DNA of 64,000 nt. Origin: Rhynchopus sp. YZ270_cl-10 (lineage: Eukaryota > Euglenozoa > Diplonemea > Diplonemida > Diplonemidae). The stretch lies in NCBI GenBank assembly GCA_964035575.1, contig OZ037838.1, forward strand, positions 248,001 to 312,000, written 5' to 3'. Shown one piece after another: positions 21,791-33,345 of the stretch; position 1 is the first letter of the stretch, and every line of letters starts with the position of its first letter. The notes beneath the pieces are model-generated. The model made no database searches. It saw only the letters and a list, made by a program, of their open reading frames with translations, and was not told the origin of the DNA. The translations under genes were made by a program, and so were the position numbers.

Positions 21791-22143
21791 GTTGATGATG
21801 TCTTAACAAGTGTCAAATGTGCAACTGGATGTGGTGTGTGGTGGTGGTTGGTAGTGGTGGTGGGGTACAGTGACACTTCTCGACGCATTACGGCATACAC
21901 ATTGTACGCACTCAGCTGCCAACAAGCAGCGGACCATGCACCAAGCGTGATTAGTGAATTGCAAATTCAATACAAAAACAATACTAAATGTACCCTATGC
22001 TGTCAACTGGGACTGCTCCTTTTTTTTTCTTTTTGCATTTTTCTGTGTTTGTTTTTTATTTTTCTGTTCTCTGGCTTTTCTACTTAAATGACGACAGCTC
22101 CACCCTTGACATAGGGACTGTGTGGTACGTGACCCGTACAGCG
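21791..22143. other. Intergenic, upstream of HHERVK copy 1
   Basis: The first about 50 bp are shared with the other HHERVK copies (GTGTCAAATGTGCAACTGGA). The rest has pyrimidine runs and no recognisable gene or repeat. Confidence 0.5.
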
Positions 22144-22164
22144 GGGCGGGGGGGGGGGGGGGGG
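22144..22164 (+). repeat. Poly-G tract left of elements C and D
   Basis: An almost pure G run (GCGGGGCGGG followed by about 18 G) ends at the TA that starts element C. A matching G run follows element D at 24244. It could form a quadruplex. Confidence 0.8.
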
Positions 22165-22166
22165 TA

Positions 22167-23354
22167 GGGGATACGACTCCAGCCATTTTGGCTGGGACCA
22201 AACGCACGGAAAATTCATTTGGCATTATCTGGCCATCTCCAAGGCAACTGCGGGTGAAAAACACCCTCAGAGTGGGTCACAGGGGGCCTGTGGGTCGAAA
22301 AACGACCCAGAAGCCACCCCAGAATACAAAAAAATGGAAAAAAATAGTGAAAAAACGGCTTTTTTCACGTTTTGGCCACTTTGGGCAAAATAGCGATTTT
22401 TCGAGAAAAAAATCAAAAACCGGGATATTTTTTGACATCACAAAGCCTCCTTTGGCACAAATATACCCCAAAAGTGGCCTGTGAGTCCATTCCAACCTGT
22501 TTTGGACATATTTGACACTTTTGGAAGTGTTTTTTTGGTGTTTTTAGGTCAAAAAAATGCCCAAGACGTCCCCAAGACATCCCCAAGACACTTTGCACAC
22601 CCCCTGTTACGGTCATATTTTTTTCGTTTTTTTGCCTGAAACCCCCAAAATACCCCTCCCGGACCCCACATAGTCCCGAATATCCATCACACACCCACTC
22701 AGAGTGAGTAGAAGCACCCCAAAAAAAATATTTTTTAAAGCCCTAAAATTGTGCTTCAGTTTCGGCAGCATCCATGTTGAAGTTGAAGGGCTTTAAAAAA
22801 TATTTTTTTTGGGGTGCTTCTACTCACTCTGAGTGGGTGTGTGATGGATATTCGGGACTATGTGGGGTCCGGGAGGGGTATTTTGGGGGTTTCAGGCAAA
22901 AAAACGAAAAAAATATGACCGTAACAGGGGGTGTGCAAAGTGTCTTGGGGATGTCTTGGGGACGTCTTGGGCATTTTTTTGACCTAAAAACACCAAAAAA
23001 ACACTTCCAAAAGTGTCAAATATGTCCAAAACAGGTTGGAATGGACTCACAGGCCACTTTTGGGGTATATTTGTGCCAAAGGAGGCTTTGTGATGTCAAA
23101 AAATATCCCGGTTTTTGATTTTTTTCTCGAAAAATCGCTATTTTGCCCAAAGTGGCCAAAACGTGAAAAAAGCCGTTTTTTCACTATTTTTTTCCATTTT
23201 TTTGTATTCTGGGGTGGCTTCTGGGTCGTTTTTCGACCCACAGGCCCCCTGTGACCCACTCTGAGGGTGTTTTTCACCCGCAGTTGCCTTGGAGATGACC
23301 AGATAATGCCAAATGAATTTTCCGTGCGCAAAAAATGGCTGGAGTCGTACCCCC
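22167..23354. mobile_element. Element C: TA-flanked foldback with about 580-bp inverted arms
   Basis: The left arm (22167 to about 22745) and right arm (about 22785 to 23354) are near-perfect reverse complements around a spacer of about 40 bp. Ends are GGGGATACGACTCC and GGGGGTACGACTCC (inverted). TA flanks both sides (22165-22166 and 23355-23356). No protein of its own. Arm texture (runs of CCCCAAAA and GTCAAAAAA) resembles element A, which may be a distant relative. Confidence 0.8.
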
Positions 23355-23356
23355 TA

Positions 23357-24241
23357 GGCATACTGTGCGGGCGAGTAAAAAAAACTCGCCTACTCGCCAA
23401 AAACTCGCCTAAAACTCGGCTATTTTTGGGGGGCGAGTTTTGGCGAGTTTTTTTTTTTGGTAGGGATTTTACCTTGGGAAAAGTGTACACACGAAAATAT
23501 GAGGGAAATTTGAGTTTTGAAGAGAAAATTTTTTTCGTTCCACTTGAACAAGACCTCTACAGTTTGCTTTGTAGGCTTCCACAACCAGTACCACCAGTCC
23601 AGCTGTAGCTTCTGCGGATCCATGAAGCTTGCACAGATGGGTGCGATGTAGTCGTGGGGGAGTACCGCCAAGGGGTGGCCTGCAGGGTTGCCATTTACCG
23701 GCATGGCGAGGACATTGTTGTATAGCGAGTGTAGCCTCGGTTCATGTCTTCGTCATCCTCCGGATTGTAGCACGTCTTGTCCCCCGGGATCTATGGCACG
23801 CCTGGATCTTCCCCTGGAGCAAATGTTTACATACATGCCTGTCAGCCACTGCCGTGACATGGTTGCCTTTAGACGTACAAGTGACACAATTTCAATTTTT
23901 TTGTGTGTTTTCGAGTGGCATGTTGTCATCAGTCACCCCCGCCCTCCATTTTCACATCCTGGTGCACATTTTCACCCCCAAGGTGCGTATGTGCACCAGG
24001 ATTTGCACCCAAATTGGGGCGAGTTTAGGCGAGTTTAGGCGAGTTTTTGGCGAGTTTAGGCGAGTTTTGGCGAGTTTTTGGCGAGTTTTGGCGAGTAATG
24101 GGCGAGTAGGGCGAGTTTTCGGCGAGTTTTGGCGAGTAATAGGCGAGTAATGGGCGAGTAGGGCGAGTTTTTGGCGAGTTTTTCCTGAAAATCAGGAAAA
24201 CGAAAAACTCGCCTAAAAACGGCTCGCCTGCACAGTATGCC
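23357..24241. mobile_element. Element D: TA-flanked element with GGCGAGTTT subterminal arrays
   Basis: Terminal repeats are GGCATACTGTGC at both ends (inverted), followed by ACTCGCC/GGCGAGT-type subterminal copies. TA flanks at 23355-23356 (shared with element C) and 24242-24243. Positions 24017-24182 are a degenerate tandem array of GGCGAGTTT(T), with a shorter inverted set at 23368-23455. The centre holds a reading frame on the minus strand (23704 to about 23515; DPQKLQLDWWYWLWKPTK) that could be a captured gene fragment or a relic of an element protein; I do not recognise it. Confidence 0.72.
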
Positions 24242-24243
24242 TA

Positions 24244-24269
24244 GGGGGGGGGGGGGGGGGGGGGGGGGC
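24244..24269 (+). repeat. Poly-G tract right of element D
   Basis: A run of about 25 G immediately after the right TA of element D. With the run at 22144 it suggests insertion into an older G-rich tract. Confidence 0.8.
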
Positions 24270-25160
24270 AACAAATTACTCCAGCAATGGAATCAAGACC
24301 AAAAAAGAGACAATGAATCTTCCGCTAAAGCCAATAGGTGAATCGCAGTTGTTGCATTATCTACCACAACACACTATCATACGGTACAGCTGGCTTGAGG
24401 TACACCCCCAACCAGGCAAGCCCGACATAAGGCCAGCTATATTAGCACCGTCTAGTTCGGCGAGACAACACAACATAACAAAATAGCGCTAATCCGTTTT
24501 GCCAAGGTGCCAGACGGCCTCTGTAAGGCACTCTGAGCCCTAGACACATACACACGCCCCTCTCCCTCTTCACACACCCTTTTGGGAAGAAATCTACAAA
24601 ATAAAATAAAAAATCGGAGAAACGTCGTGCACCAATGACACCACACATTTTCCGGTAAAGGAAGAGGGAAGAGAAACTCCCTCAAAAAAAAGGTAGCTGT
24701 GATTGCCACCTTGACGTCGAACAAAAAAGTAGAGTTGAAGCAAAATGTTCAACATAAGACATATCGAAGAACGTATTGTATGTACCCACCCCCACCGCCC
24801 CTGTCCCCTTTTCCGCTATTGTCGCAAGCCAGGAAATTTCAATAAAAAAAGCATCGCTTCACAAATATCTTCTCCTTTATTGGCTTGGAAGGACCGAGAT
24901 TTCCCCCCCAAAAAAAAAAGAAAACGCTTATTCAGTAAAATGGCATTTGGGACGCAATTATACGGCCCGATTTATCCGAGAGAAGCGGATAGATGAATGC
25001 ATTATTAGCCCCTTCTTTCACACCTTTTTTTTTAAATCTGCTTGAGCATCGAACACCTGAAAAATGACGGTTTTTCTGAAAAAAAATTCAAAAAAAAAAA
25101 AAAAAAAAATACGTTCGGACCACCCATCACCCTCCCCTCACCCAACCTTCTTTTTCGTCA
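24270..25160. other. Intergenic, no gene seen
   Basis: AT-rich with poly-A runs near 24910 and 25090. No coding region, RNA gene or known repeat recognised. Confidence 0.5.
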
Positions 25161-28100
25161 TCACTGCAGCCCCGTAGCCCGCGCAAAGATCTCCCTGTGT
25201 GCAGGGGGGAGGTGCTGCTGAACGATAGCGATAATGTTCACACGCTTCGTGAGTGCCTGGAACTGGGTGCTGAAGAAGGTGTCGATGGCAGCGATGTTTG
25301 CGCAGTGGTCCACCTGGGTCTTCGCTGCGCATGCGAGGGGGCAGTACGAGTTCGTGTACCCCTCTTCGTACTGTGGGGTGTTGGGGTGTGGAGATAATCA
25401 AACAATGAACCTGACACATATCTCTCACTCAAAAAAAAAGATAAAAATGTCAAATGAGGTGCCCTCTCACAGACATGTCTGAGGTACTCCGCTTGCATTC
25501 TTGCAGCTAGCATCAAATGAATGTTCACTCATCTTTCAAAACAAACCCCCGTGTTGTGTATTTTGATACCTTTTCTCCAAGCTTTTCCACGTCGTGCACT
25601 TTGAACTGGAAGAACCCCCCCTCTCTCGAAGCTGCCTGCTCCTTGTTCGTCATGATGTCGAGGAAGAGCTGCAGGCCCTTCGCCCAGTCGGCAGCACGCT
25701 CAGGGGCAAGCATGTACTCGCTTTCTGTGAGGATGCGGATAAAAGCGACACGGACTGCCTTCTTGTTGAGATCACCATCCACCTTGCACACGTAGAGGGA
25801 CCACAGCTTGTTGTACACAAGGTCCCACATGTTGGGCTGGATCGACAAACAAATGCGCACCAATGCATCTGGGCCACGTGTGTTGATCACCTGACCCAGG
25901 AAGATCACCAACATTTTGGCAAATTTGTCTGTCTTACTCGTGGTCATTCTCTTGAAGACATCATTCAGAATAGCGGCCAACATAGGCTGGTCGAGGTGCT
26001 CCGCAGGGATGCTCAGAAGCAGCTGGCTCAGAAGCGCGAACCCGTCATGGTCCATAGTCTTGCTGCGGCAGAGTGTGTTTGCAGTGTTCACGGCAGGGTT
26101 GAGGTGGTGGTTCGTGACTATCATCTGCGGGTCTTTCTCAATGAACACTGTGTGGAAAGGGGAGGGTGAGAAGGTTGGTGTGGGTTGAAATTGTGCATAC
26201 CACCAAGGAAGCGAACAACGGCAGGCACGTTGCCTTTGTTGGCGTAGAGCTCGGGGCGCACGAGGAAGGGGAGCTGTGGTGTTATGTGTGGTGTTTGACA
26301 TCAGTTTGTGGGTCATTCCTGAGGCAATAATGCACATATGTGGATGTGCTTGGCTTCAGTTGTTTGGGGAATCCCTCAGTGTGAAAAACACACACAAAAC
26401 CCCTCCCTGAATACATACCAACTGTGCATAGCAGGCCGGGATGTCCGACCGCAACTCGAGCATCTGCGCGTAGATCTGGAAGACGTATGGCAGGAACTCG
26501 GACACATCGCCCTGGAGAATCTCTGCGAAGGGCGCAAAGAGAGCCTCCTCGATGTCGGCTACTTGGGGTGCGTTGTACTTCACAAGGGCCGAGATGCTTT
26601 CGAACATGTAGTGGTTGTAGGCAGGGTTCGCAGGGTTCTTCGTCACCTTACGCAGCATTGCCACCAGCGGCTGCAGCACGTTCACGATGTACCCCCCTAC
26701 GTTCTCCTGCGCGCAGCGGATGACCCTCATCAAGCTCATCATGACGTAGTGGTTCTCCGTCTCCGCTGACGACAGGCACGTGAACAGATTCTGGAACAAC
26801 ATGCTGGTCAGGGGCGCCATCTCCGCCTTGGAAATCCCCCCAGCACGGTCCTGGTTCAACATACGCTCAATGCCCGAAGCCGCGTACGTGGCCACCACCT
26901 CGCTTGGGTGCAGCACCCACCCTGCGAGGACACGGATGTAGTTGGGGTACTGTGCAGCAGGGATCTGCTTGCGGAAGGAGATGGTAAACTTGATGACGTC
27001 GGCCTGTGGGGAGAGGGTGGTGGTGGTGCATGACACATGGCGACCTAGTATACCAAGACGCACTATGATCATAACTTGTTAAAATGACATCGAAAAAAGA
27101 CGCTCCCCGCACCAACAACGTACACACATCTTATTAGCACAACGCCCACAGGGGACGCCAGAAAAGGTAGGGTGTTGAGCCCCTCTAAGACGAAATCTAG
27201 ACGAAATGGAAACAATAACATACCGCAAGCATTGGGTTGGGTCTCGCGTTGCCTTCCTTTGCGAGCTCAGGCTGCACCTGAGTTTCGGTGAAGGACTTGA
27301 TATCAATCACCTTCGACTCAGTCACGCCCGTCATCACGATGCTTCCGGGGGTGCGGTCCACACAGCCGAGCGCGGTGACGAGGTAGATGGCAGCAGACTT
27401 CGCACGCCAGTCGCCCTTCTCCTCGTATTGGGCAAGCAGCTGTCCGATGTGCTGTTTGAATATGGGTGCTGCCACGGCCTCGAGGGTGCTACAGAGCGCT
27501 TGGATCAGCTGGCACGCACTGTGCCTTCTTGTGTCCAGGTCGCTGCCTTCTATGTCGCCTGCAATGTATTCACGTGGTTCGTGTTCGAATATTTGCAGGT
27601 CGGAGTCACGCACGCTGATGTTCGGAATGACAATCGAGGTGCAAATAGTGGAGAGCGTGCTCTGCTCCTTGAAGACCTGGTGGTGGATGGACCGCGCGGT
27701 TGCCGCAAGGAAGTCCATTGAGGTGATACTGAGCTCGTCGTGCTTTGGGGCGAGGGTGGTGTTGTGTTCGAGCATTGCCCAGACGGCTTGCGCGAAGTGC
27801 TGCATAAAGGGCTCGAACTCGTCATCGTATAGCTTCAAGAAGCGTGTCAGGAGGTCGATGACTTCTGCACGCACGAGGTTGAGGGTGCCGGGTTGGTAGG
27901 AGGTGGGGGGTGTCTCAAGCTTGGCGTTGCTGTACTGCAGAACAGTGAGGAAGGTGGTCATGAAGCGCGCCAGGTTGTCCTCGAAGTACGGACTCATATC
28001 AATACAGTTGCCGAGGTTGAGGTCCACGAAGATGCTGACACATGCGAGGAACACACGAAGCAGCTTCTCGAGGGCCGCGACGTCGTCTTGTTTGGTCTCT

Positions 28101-28675
28101 CTGAGCGCCGCAACGGCCCATTCTTGGACCGCAATGATGCACGGTCCGATGCTCTCGGTCAAAGGCATAACCTCGTTTTTGATCTCCTCCGTCAATTCGT
28201 ACATATCCCGGTACTTCCCGAGGACGGAGTGAATGAGAGAGAGAAGAGGCTCGAGGCAGTCGCTTTTGGTGACAAATTCGGCCTCGGCCTGCTGGACCAC
28301 GTCGTTTAGGACGCCGGGCCATTTTAAAGGGAAGTCGTTTTCGCAAATCAGTGTTATTGCTTCTTGGAGGATTTTGCGGACAGCAGAGCTTGCCTGGAGA
28401 AACGTTGCGATAAGGCTTTTCTTGATGTTGACTTTGTCAGCTTCGCTGATCACCGCATCCAGGTTGTCAGAATAGCATTGCCGAGCAATGTTTTTGATAA
28501 AAAGCGCCGCCGCCACGTACACATCGTCCCCCGCCCCGGGCGTCTGGAACACCTGCATCACAGAGGTTGCAAACCCCTCGACAAGTCGAAGCTTCTCCAG
28601 CTCCCTCGACGCCCCTACCCGCACACCCTCATCGGCCGACAGCGACCCTCGAAAGAGGTCGCAAGCATTTTGCAT
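25161..28675 (-). CDS. CSE1: Exportin-2 (CSE1/CAS), importin-alpha re-exporter
   Basis: Family knowledge: CSE1 binds RanGTP and returns importin-alpha to the cytoplasm. Five exons: 28675-27224, 27003-26419, 26273-26201, 26147-25570 and 25370-25161; introns of 220, 145, 53 and 199 bp all run GT to AG. Phases join without a break to 965 residues, the usual length (yeast 960, human 971). The N-terminal importin-beta-type repeat (SLSADEGVRVGASRELEKL) is followed by the CSE1 core (NDFPLKWPGVLNDVV). Exon 2 opens with ADVIKFTISFRKQIP, where human has ADGIKYIMIFRNQVP. The C-terminal CAS domain includes NPANPAYNHYMFESISALV. The ATG at 28675 gives the conserved start. The last about 373 codons, with three introns, are duplicated at 38108-39611. 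Confidence 0.95.
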
Positions 28676-28841
28676 ATTTGATCAAAAAAAAAAGGATGGA
28701 ATAGAAACGTATCAGAGAGAAGTGATGAAGTGTGTTGTGTGTTTGGAACCCTTTGAAGGGAGCGTCTGTTAGGGGTGGTGGTGGTGGTGGAGGTGGAGGG
28801 CACAGCTGAGAATAAGACTCGGGGACCCGGGAGAGGGCCTA

Positions 28842-28920
28842 TAGTGTATCTTTAGTGTATCTTTAGTGTATCTTTAGTGTATCTTTAGTGTATCTTTAGT
28901 GTATCTTTAGTGTATCTTAG
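28842..28920. repeat. 11-bp minisatellite, about 7 copies
   Basis: Tandem TAGTGTATCTT units upstream of the exportin-2 gene, the last one shortened. Confidence 0.9.
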
Positions 28921-31528
28921 TGAGACCAATAGGTATTCTCAGACGGAATGGGATTGGGACCGGGACCTAGGGACAGGGACCCGGCTCATTCTCAGCTGTG
29001 ATGGAGGGGAGGGAGGAAAGGGGGAGGTCGCGAGATGCCACGGCATGTAATCGCTAGGGATCTGAAGGCGTGAACTGTGTGAGAGGTTGAGAAAATTGAT
29101 CACGTATGTACTCAGAATTTGTCCAGTTCGGCAAATTGACCCCACCACAGCGCGGACGGATTCCGGATATGACAATGCAGGTGTTTAAAAGCCTCAGTCA
29201 TTTTATTGTTCACTTTGTCAAAATCTCTTTGTTTTTCTCTTTTGTCTATTTTTCCTGCATTTTTTATTCTCTTCTTTGTACTTTCTTTTGTTTTGGTTGT
29301 TGTTAGATAAGCTCAATCGCCTATCGAGTTCTGTGAATAGCACGGAACTCCTTTTCATGTGTATCCATGGAAATCAGTATCATATGTGATACCGGGAAAT
29401 TTTTTGAAAAAAGGTGTCGTTTGAGAAAAACAAACAAACGGACGCGCTGTGTGAAAAACGAGTGTTTCTCTGCGCGTGATATTTTGTGGGGAAGAATAAA
29501 ACATTATGAAAAAAGCTCGTTGCGTTCCCACTATCGTTTCCGCTGCACTCTCACTAGCGTTCCCACTCCATTCGGTTTTCTCTTACTTAAGAAAAAGGCT
29601 CACGCCGGTGAGGAAAAAAGTGACTCGCCTCCAACACCTCCCAACACCCTGCTATTTTAATTACACTTTATTTTTGGATTTAGCCACACCAAAATAACTT
29701 GTTTTTTGCCGCGATTTTTGCTTTTTCAAAGTTACCGAATAATAAAGTTATTTGGGGACCCCCTTTATACTAAAAGATTTCCTACGATATGTCACAAGTG
29801 TCATGTCCGAAAATCTTAACGTGCGCTCTCTGTTGATTCTAAAACGGGAGGGTAAAAAAGCGCGAAAGGTAAATTGGGGAAGAGGTTGAAAAGTTGGGAA
29901 CGCTTCCTCACCCCAGATCACACATTTTTTGAAAAAAAGTATATTTCCTTCCTTCAAAACTTCACACACAGCGCTTTTGGTTTTTGGAAGACACACAAGG
30001 TGCCGGGTTCTATGATAAGCACGGAACCACCCTGCACCTGTTTGTCATAGTATTATTGTTTCCCGTGCAATACATGGGGAAACGTTTCGCTGTCGAAACT
30101 AGGGAAAGCTTTTTGATAAAATTTTTATTTCCTTACTTCAAAAACTCTCTCTTTTTAAACTGATTTGGTTTTGGTTGAGACACATCAATGGTGTCGGTTC
30201 TGTGGAATCACTGAACCACCCATATCCTGTGTCACATCGTTGATTGTTCTTTCCCTGCGTTGACTGCAGGAAAGTTCGCGACACTATCATCCAGGAAATG
30301 GGACTTTTTTAAGAACAATAAAAACAAATAACGCTAAGTCAATCATGATTCAAAGGTATCCGGGTTATAGAAAAACATCTCCACGGAAGAAGCACAAATA
30401 TAGCATCTGCATGTTTGACGCACATCAGAGATTGCGTGCCGGCTGTGCTCGCGCACTATCAACAAAACTCTCGCAGTCGACCCGAGTCGCACTGCTCCCA
30501 TTGGCAACAAAAACACACGCAGAAAAGATATACAAAGCTACAAGCAAGACAATAAAACGCTAACCCATGCACGCAGTCCTAACAAAAATTGCGTGTCGGC
30601 TGTGCCCGCACACGCACTGGTAACATACCACACGAATTAAAAGAAACACTCCGGGGTTACATGGGTAGAAACAATTAGATGATATAAAACATTGACCTGA
30701 GCCACATTGCTCCCGTTGCAGCTTTTTTAATGAAAAAACAGACCCATGCAACAAAGAAGAAAAAGAAAACTGAAGATTGCTTGACATACAGCTAAAGTAT
30801 GCCACCCTAGGTTGCCTTTCAGATAGTAAACCCTAATCTGCTAATTTCCACAACCTATTGTAGTTGTACCCGTGACGCACTGCACCCACTTTGGCTTTTA
30901 AGGAGGCAGGTACACATCGGCGAGAATGGAGTGTAAAGCACGAAGCCCACTGCCATCATGACCTCGCGTAGTCGAACCCCAGTCGCACTACTACCGATGA
31001 GGCACATCAAGAGTTGCGTGTCGGATCGCTCCTGCACGTAGTCTACCCGGGTCGCACTATTACCACGATGTGACTTCACACACAAGCAAAAAAACAAAAA
31101 AATGCACGAAAAACGCTACTAGGTAAAAAACAAAACACCCCAAGCCCTAAGGGTGGGATGGTGGGATTTTTCAAAAAAGATGAAAAAGCAGAGAGTTAGA
31201 CAGCAAAAAACGTTTGTGTGAAAAAGTGTTTTCTGTCAAGTGTTTTTGTGTGTTGGCGGAGAAGAAAACAGTTTACAATAAAAGACTCCTGCGTCGGTTT
31301 TCTTTTTCACATAAAAAAACCCCCCAAAGCCCCACGAAAAACAAAAAGACCCTGAAGGCACAAAAACGCCCCGTATACCCCTCCTCGCCCCTGTTTTGTA
31401 ATCTCTCAGGTAGGAGACATCGGTTCGAGCGGTCAACACCTTCATAGAGTTTCTAGAGGAACGCCCCGGATGCAATTTAAGGTCCAGCCAGGACCCAAAT
31501 AAAAGATGTGTTGTGACACGGGCACACA
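28921..31528. other. Long intergenic tract with degenerate repeats
   Basis: No gene recognised. Contents: a diverged repeat containing GTTCTGTGAATAGCACGGAAC near 29330, 30008 and 30195, the last two lying in tandem units of about 185 bp; a dispersed repeat at 29768-29924; and five degenerate copies of an ACCCGAGTCGCACTGCTCCC-like motif near 30480, 30695, 30868, 30975 and 31043, associated with GCGTGTCGGCTGTGC-like blocks. No tRNA-like fold was convincing. Confidence 0.45.
29768..29924. repeat. Dispersed repeat (115-bp core), copy 1
   Basis: The core starts AAAATCTTAACGT, passes TGTTGATTCTAAAACGGG and GGTAAATTGGGGAAGAGG, and ends CTTCCTCACCCCAGATCACA. Other copies: 49463-49582, 49869-49984, 63498-63612, and a diverged one at 41447-41560. 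Confidence 0.8.
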
Positions 31529-32656
31529 TCACTCACTGTTGTGTGGGTACAGATGTCTTGTCCTAATTGCGCCATCTCGTTCCATAGCCACAACAACACG
31601 TGAACACGGCGATATCGCAAACGCTCCGTCGGCATTTCGTATCACACGTACACAGGACATGGTCGCCACATCATACTGATGCAGGAAAAATTTCTCCTCA
31701 AAGGAACAGCCAGAAGAATTAGCCCAGGTGCCATGTATTTCCACAACCTGTACCCTTGCCACAAGGTACTTCCCACACGGGGTGAACTGCATGCCCTCGA
31801 CACCCCCACCCACATCAGCACTGCGAAGAGCCGCACCACTCCAATCATAGAGGCGTACACTGCTCTCGCTCCCCACAGCAAAGACAGAGTCAGACCGTGA
31901 AAGCGCCACTTCACACCACCCACCCACAGGCACACATGCCACAGCTTCACCTGTGTTCACATCCCACAGACGTACGTTGTCCTCACCGTAGGTAATCACC
32001 CACCCACCACAGTCCGACAGTGCCAGGTCCCTGCACTCTTCGTGCGAGAGAGAGCGGAGCAACGTCAAGTCTTCGTCATACACAGAGACGTTGTCTTCGC
32101 CCTTCGAGACAACAACACTGCCGCACGCGAACACTGTCTGTGGGATGTCGTCAGTCACTTTGCGGACCACCTCCCCACCCGGAAGTGCAACCTCGAGAAG
32201 GCAATCCTTGCATGCCATGTAGCAGCGTGTCTTGCAGCGCGAGATGGCAGGCGGACCGTACACTTCATTGTCCACTTTGAACGAGAAGACAGTGTTGAAG
32301 GTTTCTGTGTCGAAGCCACCGACGTTCCCACTCTCGTTACTGTGGACGCAGAGCGTTCCACAACGTGACAGCGTCAACGACGTCGCTTGCGGCTCTGCAG
32401 TGCACTCAGCAGGACACTTGATGTCGGCCAAGCGAGGACAGGCAAGCACAACCTGCACCCCTGCAGCAAACGCAGTGTCCTGCAGACGGCACGTCCCCTC
32501 CAGCACCTGCGTGCCGATGCGCATCTCGACTAACTCAGGCGAGACAGCAAGCGCCGTGCACGCAACCTCCTTTGCCGCTGCAACCTTCGCCTCGCACGGC
32601 ACCTCCACTGTCGCAGTCACGCCTGACTCTTCCAGCACAAAGGTCACATCCATCAT
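31529..32656 (-). CDS. UBP family copy 6: ubiquitin-like domain + WD-like beta-propeller
   Basis: 375 residues from the ATG-ATG at 32656/32653. The ubiquitin-like domain is conserved but carries CEAKVAAAKE and SPELVEMRIG (PAS in the others), the clearest N-terminal variant. Propeller strings: VSVYDEDLTLLRSLSHE, VRLWDVNTGEAVACVP, VRLYDWSGAALRSADV and HQYDVATMSCVRVIR, ending HLYPHNSE. A long loop (EIHGTWANSSGCSFEEKF) enlarges one blade. It stands alone between exportin-2 and the K+ channel. Its upstream region (32657-32760) belongs to the class shared with copies 7, 8 and 9, including a TATTTAA box. Confidence 0.8.
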   Translation of the reverse strand: MMDVTFVLEESGVTATVEVPCEAKVAAAKEVACTALAVSPELVEMRIGTQVLEGTCRLQDTAFAAGVQVVLACPRLADIKCPAECTAEPQATSLTLSRCGTLCVHSNESGNVGGFDTETFNTVFSFKVDNEVYGPPAISRCKTRCYMACKDCLLEVALPGGEVVRKVTDDIPQTVFACGSVVVSKGEDNVSVYDEDLTLLRSLSHEECRDLALSDCGGWVITYGEDNVRLWDVNTGEAVACVPVGGWCEVALSRSDSVFAVGSESSVRLYDWSGAALRSADVGGGVEGMQFTPCGKYLVARVQVVEIHGTWANSSGCSFEEKFFLHQYDVATMSCVRVIRNADGAFAISPCSRVVVAMERDGAIRTRHLYPHNSE

Positions 32657-32729
32657 ATTGTTAAGGGGTCTGTTGTGTTTGATATGATGGTGGTGTCACT
32701 TCGCAACGACATATAAGAAGTCTGGTGGG

Positions 32730-32736
32730 TTAAATA
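32730..32736 (-). promoter_or_regulatory. Candidate TATA-like box, UBP copy 6
   Basis: TATTTAA on the minus strand, 74 bp upstream of the first ATG. The box and its surroundings recur at 47727-47733 and 62786-62792, 78 bp upstream of copies 7 and 9. Conservation could simply reflect recent duplication. Confidence 0.35.
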
Positions 32737-33345
32737 CGTGTTTCAACAAACTCCGACAAGCACTGGAATTCTGTGTCTTTAGGTTTTCCGATTCCAGCGA
32801 CAAACTAGCACTAGCTAGTGAGCCCTCGTTTGGAGACACCAGTCAGGTGGGGAGTTTGGGGTGTGTACGATGAGGTGGCTCTGAGTGGGAACGAGAGAGG
32901 GGGAAGGTGGGCTTTCTTTTTTCATTTACCGTTAGTTTCGTGACAGTGCAACGACGAAGCGACGCACAATATGAATGAACACACCTCTCGTGCATGTATA
33001 TCATCTCGACTTTTGCGAATGGAAATTCGCCACCGCCAAAAAACAAAGATGTGTTCCCTGCCAATACTGCCAAATCCTCTACAAGACCCCAACAGGACCT
33101 TGACAGGACTTCGGTAACACTAATAAGAAAAATGAAATAGAAAACCTGATGACTGTGCCTCTCGCACACATCGTTTGAATAGAAGAATAGAAGAAAAAAA
33201 AAAATATGCGGTTTCTGTGAAACCTTTATGTGGCTAGCAATATAAACACAGACACACATACGCCACATATGAGCAACTACACCATCGGAACCCAGGAACT
33301 GCAAAAACCCCCCCCCAATAATTTTTCGCCCGCGCCGTTCTTTTT
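32737..33345. other. Intergenic between K+ channel and UBP copy 6
   Basis: Nothing recognised apart from the distal UBP copy 6 flank; it contains poly-A and poly-C tracts. Confidence 0.5.

Noticed and set aside
21237-21806. 189-codon plus-strand frame over the HHERVK gene
   Set aside because: Also open in all three copies, so the strand is not proven, but its low-complexity Arg/Ser/Cys composition and the internal helical repeats of the minus frame favour the minus strand.
31400-31445. tRNA-like GGTTCGAGC near 31410
   Set aside because: No D-arm or acceptor stem could be paired; no tRNA found anywhere in the window.
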